Shown here: one piece after another, positions 17,701 to 26,064 of the stretch
Layout: each line of letters opens with the position of its first letter
How positions within the stretch are numbered: position 1 is the first letter of the stretch
Origin: Sphingopyxis sp. JAI128
GTDB lineage: Bacteria > Pseudomonadota > Alphaproteobacteria > Sphingomonadales > Sphingomonadaceae
Length of the DNA stretch: 64,000 nucleotides
NCBI RefSeq assembly: GCF_014207235.1
Contig: NZ_JACHDA010000008.1
Span: 62,001-126,000, forward strand
Reading direction: 5' to 3'
Notes under the pieces: generated by a model
What the model was told of the DNA's origin: nothing
Seen by the model: the letters and a program-made list of their open reading frames with translations, nothing else
Database searches by the model: none
Program-made: the position numbers and the translations under genes

Positions 17701-17862
17701 GCGGCTGCCGGTGACGACGATCGCTTCTGCGGCCGGCGCCGCGGCAGCGGCGTCTGCGGGCGCTTCCTGCGCGGCGAGCGGCGCGGCAAGGGCGCCGACG
17801 CCCGCGAGAACCAGCGCGGCGCGGCTGCTGTGGCGGGCCCAGCGGGCTTTGGTCGAAATCAT
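14749..17862 (-). CDS. Large TonB-dependent outer-membrane receptor
   Basis: Outer-membrane importer of 1037 residues, at the long end for the family. Signal peptide at residues 1-30, then the TonB-box-like EAIVVTGSRIARETYDTPAP, and a plug domain with LRNLGSNRTLVLVDGRR and VEIITGGTSSVYGSDAVAG, the pattern of the sphingomonad/Xanthomonas/Caulobacter receptors often linked to oligosaccharide or peptide uptake. The barrel closes with ...AGRRFYVGATVKF. Start 17862 is supported by GGGAG 9 bases upstream; the frame extending to 17970 overlaps dctA and is unlikely. It is coupled to the downstream SGNH lipoprotein gene. Confidence 0.93.
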   Translation of the reverse strand: MISTKARWARHSSRAALVLAGVGALAAPLAAQEAPADAAAAAPAAEAIVVTGSRIARETYDTPAPVIGVSAEDLVESGDSELSETLADLPQLSSATNDSTVTGNTQNSGLSSIELRNLGSNRTLVLVDGRRTVSNSGISNLVSLSTIPSDFIERVEIITGGTSSVYGSDAVAGVVNIITKKNERGLTLRARTGITSEGDGQELTLGATYGTRFADGRGYFLISGTYDRDWGIRAIDREWAVRPVSYDYDFENGINEFEGVYINADGAPANGSRPASEFPPLVMSDLSSFIPGGVFSGVSSRRDRFYRNGELVPLGPDVQTGEPIDVGTTDDGNSGYFLPNRDGYNQRTGRSLILARKRYLGAAKLEYEFSDAIEAFAQLQYSRITSGETRESVGIGWDSTYPLTDPVTGVTTEIEYGKIPCLRNGPCNPFVPAELRGNETPSSGAGIAWDRRFDEVGGQITENKRETIRSWAGLRGKISDSWNWEASFGYGQYKQDQWRRNEINGVNLSQALNAEMGPNGPQCADADARAAGCVAIDLFGEGAITPDMAAWIRADLHQQLTIRQYTGQAFVTGELFQLPAGPVGAAFGVDYRKDSQDLSGDLLSQTGGTTGNAVPNFGGSIRALEGYGEVSVPLLRDAPGAYLLSVDASARVADYSIDRVGTVFSWRGGVQYAPIPDIRVRAQFARAQRAPDIAELYSPPRGNFEAANDLCDGVTPTTTGRIAASCRLDPGIQSLFAQQASDGVTQRYSQAGNSLYSPNGGNLDLKEETADTLTIGAVLAPRFVPGLTIAVDYYDISIKDAIDAYSNRDIQLQCYDTDVPQADNPFCADITRNANNGQIVELVQRQVNLARFDTQGIDVAFNYRFRLDDALGIPGRFDLRYDGTHVLKQKVQFQGVDGTVTNDLAGDLAEGSFKYRARASLGWRLDNFRIRWTTTYYGKIKDSNSLADQYAALLETLPNAEVPIFLNIGDVWEHDLFLSFDLDTGGKEFRLYGGVNNLFNSTSPFLPSGTESGRLTNQNGVYDIAGRRFYVGATVKF

Positions 17863-17917
17863 AATCTCACTCCCCATATCTGTCTTTATTCGGTGGGGCC
17901 GGAGCGCCGGCCTTCGA

Positions 17918-19255
17918 TCAATCTGCGTCGGTTTCGACCGGTGACGCTGCCAGTGGCGCGGGTTCGCCACTCAGCGCACGGTTCAGCGCGTCGCGGTCGA
18001 GCGCATTTTCCCACTTGGCGACGACGATCGCCGCGAGCGCGTTGCCGATGAAATTGGTGAGCGCGCGGCACTCGCTCATGAACCGGTCGATGCCGAGGAT
18101 GAGCGCGAGCCCCGCGACGGGCACCGACGGCACCACCGTCAGCGTCGCCGCGAGCGTGATGAAGCCCGCGCCGGTCACGCCCGCCGCCCCCTTCGAGCTG
18201 ACCATCGCGACGAGCAGCAGCGCGACCTGATCGCCCAGGCTGAGGTCGACCCCCGTCGCCTGCGCGACGAACAGCGCCGCCAGCGTCATGTAGATGTTGG
18301 TGCCGTCGAGGTTGAAGCTGTATCCGGTCGGCACGACCATGCCGACCACCGACTTGGCGCATCCCGCCTTTTCCAGCTTTTCCATCAGGCTGGGCAGCGC
18401 CGCTTCGGACGAAGATGTGCCGAGCACGAGCAACAGTTCGGCCTTCAGATAGGCGATCAGCCGGAAGATCGAGAACCCTGCGACGCGCGCCATTGCGCCG
18501 AGCACGACAATCACGAAGAATAGCGAGGTCAGATAGAAGGTCGCGATCAGCGCCCCCAGATTGGCGAGCGATTCGACGCCATATTTACCGATCGTGAAGG
18601 CCATCGCGCCGAACGCGCCGATCGGAGCGAAGCGCATCAGCATCGCGACGATCCGGAAAAAGACGACCGACGTCTTTTCGAGCATGCCCAGCACCTGCGC
18701 CCCGGCGGCGCCGGTGTGCGACAGCGCGATGCCGAACAGGATCGCGACGAACAGCGCCTGCAGGATCGACCCCTCGGTCAGCGCGGAAACAAAGGTCGTC
18801 GGGATGATTTCGAGCAGGAAGGCGGTGAGCGTCGCTTCGTGCGCCTTCGCCTGATATTGCGACACCGCCCCGGCGTCGAGCGTCGCAGGATCGATATTCA
18901 TCCCCGCGCCCGGCTGGACCAGATTGGCTACGATCAGCCCGACGATCAGCGCGAGCGTCGAAAAGAACAGGAAATAGGCAAAGGTCTTGACCGTCAGGCG
19001 GCCAAGCGTCTTGGCTTCGCCGACCGAAGCGATTCCGGTGGCGACGGTCAGGAAAATCACCGGCGCGATGATCATCTTGACCAGCTTGATGAACCCGTCG
19101 CCCAGCGGTTTGAGCGCGACGCCGGCTTCGGGGACAAAATGGCCGAGCAGCACCCCGCCGAGAATGGCGCCGAGCACCTGCACATAGAGGTGCGACCACC
19201 AAGGACGTCGCCCCGTGGCCTTCGGCATTGCATTCATATCGATCGTGGCGGCCAC
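17918..19255 (-). CDS. dctA: C4-dicarboxylate:cation symporter DctA
   Basis: Inner-membrane importer of succinate, fumarate and malate (DAACS family), 445 residues. Diagnostic segments are [18 protein letters not shown], the serine-rich loop [15 protein letters not shown] and the hairpin [19 protein letters not shown] with the conserved NLDGT. A GTG start at 19255 is preferred because GGGGAG lies 6 bases upstream; ATG 19237 is the alternative. It is divergent from dctB across 196 bases carrying two tandem DctD-like sites and a sigma70-like promoter, so it is almost certainly regulated by DctB/DctD. Confidence 0.95.
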   Translation of the reverse strand: MAATIDMNAMPKATGRRPWWSHLYVQVLGAILGGVLLGHFVPEAGVALKPLGDGFIKLVKMIIAPVIFLTVATGIASVGEAKTLGRLTVKTFAYFLFFSTLALIVGLIVANLVQPGAGMNIDPATLDAGAVSQYQAKAHEATLTAFLLEIIPTTFVSALTEGSILQALFVAILFGIALSHTGAAGAQVLGMLEKTSVVFFRIVAMLMRFAPIGAFGAMAFTIGKYGVESLANLGALIATFYLTSLFFVIVVLGAMARVAGFSIFRLIAYLKAELLLVLGTSSSEAALPSLMEKLEKAGCAKSVVGMVVPTGYSFNLDGTNIYMTLAALFVAQATGVDLSLGDQVALLLVAMVSSKGAAGVTGAGFITLAATLTVVPSVPVAGLALILGIDRFMSECRALTNFIGNALAAIVVAKWENALDRDALNRALSGEPAPLAASPVETDAD

Positions 19256-19356
19256 CGGCCTCTCCCCATATCAGCGGCCGTTATTCGGCCTCGAAGGGAA
19301 ATTAGGCTGGTCAACGAAGGGCGGTCAAACCGCAGTAGCCCATTTTTAACTGACTG

Positions 19357-19390
19357 ATTATATTATATTTTATCATCAAGACGATGAAAA
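19357..19390 (-). promoter_or_regulatory. Sigma70-like promoter candidate for dctA
   Basis: Read on the minus strand, TTTTCA (19390-19385) is followed after exactly 17 bases by TATAAT (19367-19362), with a second overlapping TATAAT immediately after it. No -24/-12 element (TGGCAC-N5-TTGCA) is present between the DctD-like sites and dctA. A sigma54 promoter would be expected for a classical dctA. Confidence 0.5.
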
Positions 19391-19402
19391 GTCGTCGGAA
19401 AA

Positions 19403-19452
19403 TGTGTGAAATTCCGCATAGAGGTCTGCAAAACTGTGCAATAATCCGCACA
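19403..19452. promoter_or_regulatory. Two tandem DctD-like binding sites in the dctA-dctB intergenic region
   Basis: Site 2 (19435-19452) is TGTGCAATAATCCGCACA with perfect TGTGC/GCACA arms. Site 1 (19403-19420) is TGTGTGAAATTCCGCATA, the same pattern with weaker outer bases. The sites are 32 bases apart, about three helical turns, the arrangement described for tandem DctD sites upstream of rhizobial dctA. Site 2 runs into the ATG of dctB, so occupancy could also repress dctB. Confidence 0.6.
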
Positions 19453-21260
19453 TGGTATCGCTTCCCGATTCGCGCCATGACCTGCCCCGGCTCGACCGGC
19501 GGCGGCTGCTGTTCGCGGCGATCGCCGGGGCGCTGATCCTGCTCGTCGCCGCGCTGGGCCTTTCCCAATGGGCGGCCGGACATGCGCGGACCCGCGCCGA
19601 CGCCGACGCACGGCAGAATGCGCGCGCGCATGCCAGCCTGCTCGAAAGCGAGCTTCAGAAATTCCGGTTGCTGCCCCGCGTGCTCACCGAATTTCCCGAT
19701 GTCCGCCTGGCGCTGGCGGACAAGAGCGCTGCGGCATCGCGGCGGCTCGACCGTGAACTGGAGCAGCTTGCGGGGCGTACCGATGCGGCGGTGATCTATG
19801 TCATCGGCGCCGACGGCACGACGATCGCCGCGAGCAACTGGCAGGCGCCGACCAGTTTCGTCGGTCAGAATTACCGTTTCCGCCCCTATTTTCGCGGCGC
19901 GATGCAGCGCGGCGAAGCCGAACTGTTCGCGCTGGGCACCGTCAGCGGCCGCCCCGGCCTGTTCCTCGCGCGCCGAGTCGCCGCCGACGGGCGCGCGCTC
20001 GGCGTGATCGTGGTCAAGGTCGAGTTCGACAAGCTCGAGGCCAAATGGAGCGATTCCCCGGCGACGACGCTCGTTACCGACGATGCAGGGATCGTCATCA
20101 TGACCAGCGAGCCCGGCTGGCGCTTCCGGTCGTTCGGCCCGATCTCGCCCGCCGCGCAGCAACGGTTGCGCGGGACGCGAAGCTATGGCGACGCGCCGCT
20201 GGCGCCGCTTTCAACCCGGCAGGCCGACGGCGACGTGCGCATTGCCGACGGGGGTAGCGCGACGCTCTATCGCCAGGCCGCCCAGCGCGTGTCGCTTCCC
20301 GGCAGCCGGCTCCACGTCCTGCAGCCCGCGCAGCCTGCACGCGATGGCGCCAACGCCACCGCGCGCGTGCTTTTCCTGATCCTGCTGATCCTTGTCGGCG
20401 CGGCGATCCTCGCGCTGCTGCGCCTCGTCGAACGGCAGGCGCTTCGCCAGGCGGCGCACGTTGCGCTCGAACGCGAGGTCGCGGCGCGAACGCAGGAGCT
20501 GCGCGGCGCCAATGCCGAATTGCAACAGGCGGCCGAACGACAGGCCGAAGCCGACCGCCGCTATCGCGCCGCGCGCGAGGAACTGGCGCAGGCGAGCCGG
20601 CTCGGGTCGATCGGCCAGATCACCGCCGGGGTGGCGCATGAGATCAACCAGCCGCTCGCCGCGATCCGCACCTTCGCCGAAAACAGCCTGCGCTACCTGG
20701 AGCGCGCCCAGCCCGACAAGGCGCGCGGCAATCTGGAGCATATCGTCGACCTGACCGCGCGCGTCGGTGCAATCACCAACGAACTGCGCAATTTTGCCCG
20801 GCGCAAGCCGACGCCGCTCGGCCCGGTAGCGCTGCAATCGGCGATCGAAGGCACCAACCTGCTGGTCGGCGACCGGCTTCGCGCGCAGGGGATCGCGCTC
20901 GACATCGCGATCGACGATCCGGGCCTGTCCGTCCATGCCGACCGCATCCGGCTGGAACAGGTCCTGGTCAACCTGCTCCAGAACGCCGCCGACGCCTTGC
21001 AGGGGCGCGACGCGTCGCGGATCGATCTCCGCGTCCATGGCCGCGATCCGGTGTTCATCGACATTTGCGACAATGGCCCCGGCATCGCCGCCGACCTGTT
21101 GCCGCAACTGTTTACGCCTTTCATCACCGGCCGCCCCGACGGGCTGGGACTGGGGCTCGCAATCGCGAGCGACATCATGGGCGAGTTCGGCGGCACGCTG
21201 ACGCTCATCCCCTCGCCGCTCGGCGGCGCGGGGTTCCGTCTGACGCTGAGGCCCGCATGA
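19452..21260 (+). CDS. dctB: C4-dicarboxylate sensor histidine kinase DctB
   Basis: Membrane sensor of the Dct two-component system, 602 residues. A transmembrane helix at about 19-40 and a second at about 304-324 enclose a periplasmic sensory (double PDC/Cache) domain with GQNYRFRPYFRGAM, the family signature contributing to dicarboxylate binding. A cytoplasmic coiled segment (about 330-380) leads to the dimerisation box with the phospho-acceptor His396 in GVAHEINQPLAAIRTF, then the N box LLQNAADAL, DNGPGI and GLGLGLAI of the ATPase domain. No Shine-Dalgarno precedes ATG 19452, which overlaps a DctD-like site, so translation may be leaderless or the start slightly different. It overlaps dctD by ATGA. 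Confidence 0.94.
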   Translation: MVSLPDSRHDLPRLDRRRLLFAAIAGALILLVAALGLSQWAAGHARTRADADARQNARAHASLLESELQKFRLLPRVLTEFPDVRLALADKSAAASRRLDRELEQLAGRTDAAVIYVIGADGTTIAASNWQAPTSFVGQNYRFRPYFRGAMQRGEAELFALGTVSGRPGLFLARRVAADGRALGVIVVKVEFDKLEAKWSDSPATTLVTDDAGIVIMTSEPGWRFRSFGPISPAAQQRLRGTRSYGDAPLAPLSTRQADGDVRIADGGSATLYRQAAQRVSLPGSRLHVLQPAQPARDGANATARVLFLILLILVGAAILALLRLVERQALRQAAHVALEREVAARTQELRGANAELQQAAERQAEADRRYRAAREELAQASRLGSIGQITAGVAHEINQPLAAIRTFAENSLRYLERAQPDKARGNLEHIVDLTARVGAITNELRNFARRKPTPLGPVALQSAIEGTNLLVGDRLRAQGIALDIAIDDPGLSVHADRIRLEQVLVNLLQNAADALQGRDASRIDLRVHGRDPVFIDICDNGPGIAADLLPQLFTPFITGRPDGLGLGLAIASDIMGEFGGTLTLIPSPLGGAGFRLTLRPA

Positions 21261-22594
21261 GCTTTTTTACCGGCGATCAGCCTATCTTTTTCGTCGACGA
21301 CGACGCGGCGCTGCGCGAGGCGAATGTCCAGACTCTCGATCTTGCGGGGCTGGCGGTCGAGGCTTTCCCCGATGCGCAGAGGGTCCTGCCCCGGATCGAT
21401 GCCGATTTTTCGGGGGTGATCGTCACCGATATCCGGATGCCCGGCATGGACGGGCTCGAACTGCGCGCGGCGATCCACGCCATCGACCCCGGCATTCCCG
21501 TCATCCTGATCACCGGCCACGCCGATGTCGCGATGGCGGTCCGCGCGCTGCACGACGGCGCGTTCGATTTCCTTGCCAAGCCCTTTGCCGCGGACCATCT
21601 GGTCGGCGCCGCGCGCCGCGCGCTCGCGCACCGCGCGCTGATCCTCGACAACCGCCGATTGACCGCGGCGGCCGCGGCGATCGACAGCCCGTTGATCGGC
21701 GAAAGCCCCGCGATGCTGCGACTGCGCGAGACGATCGCGCAGCTGGCGCAGGCCGACATCGACGTCCTGATAGAAGGCGAAACGGGCACGGGCAAGGAAC
21801 TGGTCGCGCATATGCTGCACCGCCAGAGCCGGCGCAGCGCCGCGTCGCTCGTCGCGGTGAATTGCGCCGCGCTGCCGCAGGAACTGGCCGAGGCCGAGCT
21901 GTTCGGAAGCGACCATGTCGACCGTACGACGGGCAAGCTGGGCCAGGCCGGACGCATCCGCAGCGCGCATCGCGGCACCCTGTTCCTCGACGAGATCGAC
22001 ACGATGCACCCCGCGGTGCAGGCGAAACTGCTCCGCGTGATCGAGGAACGCGAAGTCCAGCCGATCGGCGCCGCCGCCCCCGAGCCCGTCGACCTGCGGG
22101 TCGTCGCGGCGACGAAGACCGACCTGATGGACGCGGTGCGCGCCGGCGCCTTCCGCGAGGATCTTTATTACCGCCTCCATGTCGTGAAGCTGCGCATCCC
22201 GCCGCTGCGCGAGCGGCGCCCGGACATTCCGCAGACCTTCGCCTATTTCCTCGACGAAGCGGCGGCAAAAATGGGGCTCAGGGGCTTCCAGATCGACGAC
22301 AGCGTGCGCCGTCACCTTGTCGAGCACGACTGGCCGGGCAATGTCCGCGAACTCAAGAACTTCGCTTACAGCGTCGTACTCGACCTGCCGTCGGATCCCG
22401 GCTTGTCGCCGATAGCCGGCGAGGCACCGCTGTCCGAACGTCTCCGCCGGTTCGAAGCGACGATAATCCAGGACACGCTGACGCAGACGCAGGGCAATAT
22501 CGCCGAAACGATGGCGCGGCTCGGCGTCCCGCGAAAGACGCTCTACGACAAGATGCAGCGCCACCGGATCGACCCGAAGCTGTTCCGGGGGTAA
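21257..22594 (+). CDS. dctD: DctD-like response regulator with a defective sigma54-contact loop
   Basis: Transcription factor of the Dct system, 445 residues: receiver domain (Asp14/Asp15, phospho-acceptor Asp58, Lys108), AAA+ domain (Walker A GETGTGKE at 173-180, Walker B LFLDEI at 241-246, sensor segment LRVVAATKTDL) and a C-terminal Fis-type helix-turn-helix (GNIAETMARLGVPRKTLYDK). The loop between ELFG (213-216) and the Walker B motif, where GAFTGA contacts sigma54, has the normal length but reads VDRTTG at the GAFTGA position. Without that motif, classical sigma54 activation is not expected; it may act as a repressor or a sigma70 activator, like the GAFTGA-less TyrR and Rhodobacter NtrC. 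Its start overlaps dctB. Confidence 0.92.
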   Translation: MSFFTGDQPIFFVDDDAALREANVQTLDLAGLAVEAFPDAQRVLPRIDADFSGVIVTDIRMPGMDGLELRAAIHAIDPGIPVILITGHADVAMAVRALHDGAFDFLAKPFAADHLVGAARRALAHRALILDNRRLTAAAAAIDSPLIGESPAMLRLRETIAQLAQADIDVLIEGETGTGKELVAHMLHRQSRRSAASLVAVNCAALPQELAEAELFGSDHVDRTTGKLGQAGRIRSAHRGTLFLDEIDTMHPAVQAKLLRVIEEREVQPIGAAAPEPVDLRVVAATKTDLMDAVRAGAFREDLYYRLHVVKLRIPPLRERRPDIPQTFAYFLDEAAAKMGLRGFQIDDSVRRHLVEHDWPGNVRELKNFAYSVVLDLPSDPGLSPIAGEAPLSERLRRFEATIIQDTLTQTQGNIAETMARLGVPRKTLYDKMQRHRIDPKLFRG

Positions 22595-22634
22595 AATCGT
22601 GGGCGGCGGAAAGCGGCCGAAAAATGCCCTTCAT

Positions 22635-22745
22635 CCTCCCTGTCGCGCCGCGATGGGGAGGTGGCAGCGCGAAGCGCCGACGGAGGGGCTCATGACGCGA
22701 GGTTGCCGCCCCTCCACCATCGCCTACGGCGACGGTCCTCCTCCC
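22635..22745. repeat. Intergenic palindromic element (REP-like)
   Basis: The gap between dctD and hutC is filled by stacked inverted repeats: CCTCCC (22635-22640) with GGGAGG (22656-22661), GGAGGGG (22682-22688) with CCCCTCC (22709-22715), and ACCATCGCC (22716-22724) with GGCGACGGT (22728-22736, one mismatch). GC-rich modules of this GGGGAGG/CCTCCCC kind are often dispersed between genes of sphingomonads. It could also act as a bidirectional terminator between the converging genes. Only one copy is in this window, so its repeat nature is inference. Confidence 0.5.
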
Positions 22746-22784
22746 CATGCCTGCGGCACCGGAAGGATCTTTGTCCTCGGCCGG

Positions 22785-23477
22785 TCACCCCTCGCCCGGA
22801 ACCCCGGCCTTGAATTCGGCGACCAGGTCGAAGCGATCGCCGCGGAACAATTGCCGGACGTGCGTTACGACCCGCCCGCTCCGCCAGGTCGTGCGATCGA
22901 GTTCGAGGCACGCCATCGCCCCGCCGGCCCCGAGCAACGCCGCTTCCCGGCGCGTCGGCGATACCGCGCGGATCACGTGCCGCACCTCGGTCCAGGGGAT
23001 ATGCGCGAGCAGCCAGGTCCCGGGCGCTTCGCGGCCGAAGTCGACATCGCCCGCGTCGGGCACCTCGGCAAGCGAGATCAGCCGTCGTTCGAGCGCGAAG
23101 GGTTCGTTCGCCGCCAAATGGAGGCCGGCGACGCACAGCGCCGGGCCGGGAATCGCGCCGTCACCTTGGCTTGCCGGTTCGACCGACAGCGCCTGCCAGC
23201 GATAATCCTCGCCGCGCGCCGCGATCAGTTCGGCAAGGTCGGGGACGGTCATCACCGCCGAATGGACGGGCGGGTGCGCGACGAACGACCCCGCCTTGCG
23301 GCGGCGCTCGATCAGCCCCGACGCTGCAAGTTCGCCGAGCGCCTTGCTCACCGTCGCACGGGCGCAGCCGTACTGCGCCGCCAATTCCTGTTCGGTCGGG
23401 ATTCGGTGCCCCGGCCGCCACGCGCCCGAACGGATCCGCCCGGCGATCTCGTCGCGGATACGCCGCGCGGGGGTCAT
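22785..23477 (-). CDS. hutC: Histidine utilisation repressor HutC (GntR/HutC family)
   Basis: Repressor of histidine catabolism, 230 residues, normally released by urocanate. The N-terminal winged helix-turn-helix shows IRDEIAGRIRSGAWRPGHRI, PTEQELAAQYGCARATVSKA and LIERRRKAGSFVA; the C-terminal half is a UTRA ligand-binding domain ending HVRQLFRGDRFDLVAEF, as in HutC. Its ATG overlaps the stop of hutF (ATGA), so it is co-transcribed with hutF and therefore autoregulated. The perfect palindrome at 24837-24854 is the probable operator. Confidence 0.94.
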   Translation of the reverse strand: MTPARRIRDEIAGRIRSGAWRPGHRIPTEQELAAQYGCARATVSKALGELAASGLIERRRKAGSFVAHPPVHSAVMTVPDLAELIAARGEDYRWQALSVEPASQGDGAIPGPALCVAGLHLAANEPFALERRLISLAEVPDAGDVDFGREAPGTWLLAHIPWTEVRHVIRAVSPTRREAALLGAGGAMACLELDRTTWRSGRVVTHVRQLFRGDRFDLVAEFKAGVPGEG

Positions 23478-24823
23478 GCGAGGATGCGCGCGACGCAGGC
23501 GCGATAGGCCTGAGCGATCGCATCGCCGTCGACGTGGCGGCCCGCCGCGACGCGCTTGATGCCCGCGCGCCAAACACAGTCGATCGCGCCCGCGCGCGCG
23601 GCGAAAATCCAGCGGTCGAGCAAAGTCGCATCGTCGGTGCCGGCAAAGGCCGGGTGATCGAGGTCGAGCGAGACGATGTCGGCCGGATTCCCGACGGCGA
23701 GCCCTGTGCGTACACCGAGCGCCTGCGCGCCGCCGTGCAGCGCGCGCGCAAAGAGATGGGCGCCGGCAAAGGGCGCCGCCTCGCTCGCCAGCAAGGCCCG
23801 CGCGCGATGCGCCAGCCGCTGCGAATATTCGAGCGCGCGCAGTTCCTGCGCGGCATCGACGAGGATATTGCTGTCGGTGCCGACCCCGAAGCGACCGTTC
23901 GCGGCGAAATATTCGACGGCCGGGAAAATACCGTCGCCGAGATTGGCTTCGGTAACCGGACAGAGCCCGGCGACCGCACCGCTCGCGGCGAGGCGGGGCA
24001 CTTCGCGGTCGTCGAGATGCGTCGAGTGGATCAGGCACCAGCGTTCGTCGACCCCGGCATTATCGAGCAACCACTCGACCGGCCTGGCGCCGCTCCAAGC
24101 GACGCAGTCGGCAACCTCCTTCACCTGTTCGGCGGCGTGGATATGGACCGGGCCCGCGGGCGATAATTGCAGCAGCGCCGCCAGTTCGTCGGGGGTCACC
24201 GCGCGGAGCGAGTGCGGGGCGACGCCGATATTCGCATCGCCGGGCAGCTTGGGCCGCGATGCGTCGAGCAACGCGGCGAAACCGTCGATATCGTTCAGGA
24301 ACCGCCGCTGTCCGGGGCTTGGCGGCGCCGCGCCGAAATTGCCGTGCGCGTAGAATACGGGAAGCAACGTCAGGCCGATTCCGGTCGTGTCGCTCGCCGC
24401 CGCGATCGCACCCGCCATTTCGGCCGGGTCGGCATAGACCGCGCCCGCGGGGTCGTGGTGGAGATAATGGAATTCGCCGACGCGCGTGAAGCCCGTTTCG
24501 AGCATCTCGGCATAGGCCTGCGCGGTGATCGACGCTACATCCTCGGGCGTCAGCCGGTCGAGGAAGCGGTACATGATCTCGCGCCAGCTCCAGAAATTGT
24601 CATCGGGCCGGCTGCGGCGCTCCGAAAGCCCGGCCATACCGCGCTGGAAACCGTGGCTGTGGACGTTGCAGAGACCGGGAAGGCACACGCGATGGCGCTC
24701 GTCCCCGGCGCCTGCCGCGACGCCCGTTTCGACCGACGCGATGCGGCCGTCCGCGATGCGCAGCCGCACCTTCCTTTCCCAGCGATCGTCGATCCACGCG
24801 CGTTCGAACCAGAGCGAAACCAT
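23474..24823 (-). CDS. hutF: Formimidoylglutamate deiminase HutF
   Basis: Converts N-formimidoyl-L-glutamate to N-formyl-L-glutamate and ammonia, the fourth step of the five-step histidine pathway. The 449-residue protein belongs to the amidohydrolase superfamily with the metal-binding [11 protein letters not shown] motif near residue 57, a conserved FHYLHH, IHAAEQ and the late GTDSN aspartate motif. I preferred ATG 24823 because GAGGA lies 5 bases upstream; the ATG directly before it (24826) is too close. HutF together with HutG marks the Pseudomonas-type route. Confidence 0.95.
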   Translation of the reverse strand: MVSLWFERAWIDDRWERKVRLRIADGRIASVETGVAAGAGDERHRVCLPGLCNVHSHGFQRGMAGLSERRSRPDDNFWSWREIMYRFLDRLTPEDVASITAQAYAEMLETGFTRVGEFHYLHHDPAGAVYADPAEMAGAIAAASDTTGIGLTLLPVFYAHGNFGAAPPSPGQRRFLNDIDGFAALLDASRPKLPGDANIGVAPHSLRAVTPDELAALLQLSPAGPVHIHAAEQVKEVADCVAWSGARPVEWLLDNAGVDERWCLIHSTHLDDREVPRLAASGAVAGLCPVTEANLGDGIFPAVEYFAANGRFGVGTDSNILVDAAQELRALEYSQRLAHRARALLASEAAPFAGAHLFARALHGGAQALGVRTGLAVGNPADIVSLDLDHPAFAGTDDATLLDRWIFAARAGAIDCVWRAGIKRVAAGRHVDGDAIAQAYRACVARILA

Positions 24824-24836
24824 CATCCGTCCTCAT

Positions 24837-24854
24837 ATTATGTCTAGACATAAT
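24837..24854. promoter_or_regulatory. HutC operator candidate, perfect 18-bp palindrome
   Basis: ATTATGTCTAGACATAAT is a perfect palindrome between the divergent hutF and hutI genes. GntR/HutC regulators bind such T-G-T..A-C-A palindromes. It lies on top of the only AT-rich stretch in the interval, including a TATTAT -10 candidate for hutI at 24836-24841, so binding would block both promoters. Confidence 0.75.
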
Positions 24855-24879
24855 GACGCACCGGCGCGAGACTGTCCAG

Positions 24880-26064
24880 ATGGAGCAACGCTGGACGAAC
24901 GCCCGACTCGCAACGATGGCCGACGACGCGCTCGGCCTGATCGACGATGGCGTGGTGGTCGCGGACGAGGGCCGGATCACCTACGCAGGTCCGGCGAGCG
25001 GCGCGCCTGTGGCCGCAGGATCTATCCATGACTGCGAGGGCCGCCTGATTACGCCGGGGCTGATCGATTGCCACACCCACCTCGTCCACGGCGGCAATCG
25101 CGCGAACGAATGGGCGATGCGGCTGCAAGGCGCGAGCTACGAGGAGATCGCCCGCGCCGGTGGCGGCATCGTGTCGACGATGCGCGCGACGCGCGCGGCG
25201 AGCGAGGAAGAGCTGGTTGCCAGCGCGCTCCCCCGCCTTGACGCCCTGATCGCCGAAGGGGTGACGACGATCGAGATCAAGTCGGGTTACGGCCTGTCGA
25301 CCGACGACGAACTCAAAATGCTTCGCGCCGCGCGCGCGCTCGCTGGACACCGCAATATTCGCGTCGAGCCGACCTTCCTCGGCGCGCACGCGCTGCCCCC
25401 CGAATATAAGGGCGACAGCGACGCCTATATCGGCCTTGTGGTGGATGAAATGATCCCTGCCGCCGCGCCCCTCGCGAGCGCGGTCGACGCATTTTGCGAA
25501 GGCATCGGCTTTTCGCCCGCGCAATGCGCGCGCGTGATCGAAGCCGCGCAGGCGCACGGCCTCGCGGTCAAGCTCCACGCCGAGCAACTGTCGGCACTAA
25601 GCGGCAGCGCGCTCGCCGCGAGCCACGGCGCGCTGTCGGCCGACCATCTCGAACATGCGACCGACGACGACGTCCGCGCGATGGCCGCGGCGGGCACCGT
25701 CGCGGTACTGCTGCCCGGCGCCTATTATTTCATGCGCGAGACGAAGCTGCCGCCGGTAGGCGCGATGCGCCGCCACGGGACGCGCATCGCCCTCGCGACC
25801 GACAACAACCCCGGCACTTCGCCGACCACCTCGCTGCTGCTGATGCTCAACATGGGCGCGACCTTGTTCGGGCTGACCGTGGTCGAGGCCCTGCGCGGGG
25901 TGACGGTCAACGCCGCCGCCGCGCTTGGACTCAGCGGCGAGATCGGCACGCTCGAACCCGGCAAGGCGTGCGACCTCGCGATCTGGGACGTCGGCGATCC
26001 CGCCGAGCTGGTCTACCGCATCGGCTTCAACCCGCTTCACCAACGTATCAAGGACGGACAATGA
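24880..26064 (+). CDS. hutI: Imidazolonepropionase HutI
   Basis: Hydrolyses 4-imidazolone-5-propanoate to N-formimidoyl-L-glutamate. The 394-residue amidohydrolase shows the HTH metal motif in [40 protein letters not shown] and [12 protein letters not shown], all classical for HutI. I chose the ATG giving [13 protein letters not shown] because this matches the usual HutI N-terminus; the upstream ATG at 24853 lies inside the operator. No strong ribosome-binding site precedes either start. The stop overlaps hutH (ATGA). Confidence 0.95.
   Translation: MEQRWTNARLATMADDALGLIDDGVVVADEGRITYAGPASGAPVAAGSIHDCEGRLITPGLIDCHTHLVHGGNRANEWAMRLQGASYEEIARAGGGIVSTMRATRAASEEELVASALPRLDALIAEGVTTIEIKSGYGLSTDDELKMLRAARALAGHRNIRVEPTFLGAHALPPEYKGDSDAYIGLVVDEMIPAAAPLASAVDAFCEGIGFSPAQCARVIEAAQAHGLAVKLHAEQLSALSGSALAASHGALSADHLEHATDDDVRAMAAAGTVAVLLPGAYYFMRETKLPPVGAMRRHGTRIALATDNNPGTSPTTSLLLMLNMGATLFGLTVVEALRGVTVNAAAALGLSGEIGTLEPGKACDLAIWDVGDPAELVYRIGFNPLHQRIKDGQ

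Noticed and set aside
19256..19360. Sigma54 -24/-12 promoter for dctA
   Set aside because: No GG-N10-GC pair with the TGGCAC/TTGC consensus could be found on the minus strand; a sigma70-like pair fits better.
20693..22564. Minus-strand frame of 623 codons across dctB and dctD
   Set aside because: Antisense to two genes with complete catalytic motifs; no signal or domain of its own.
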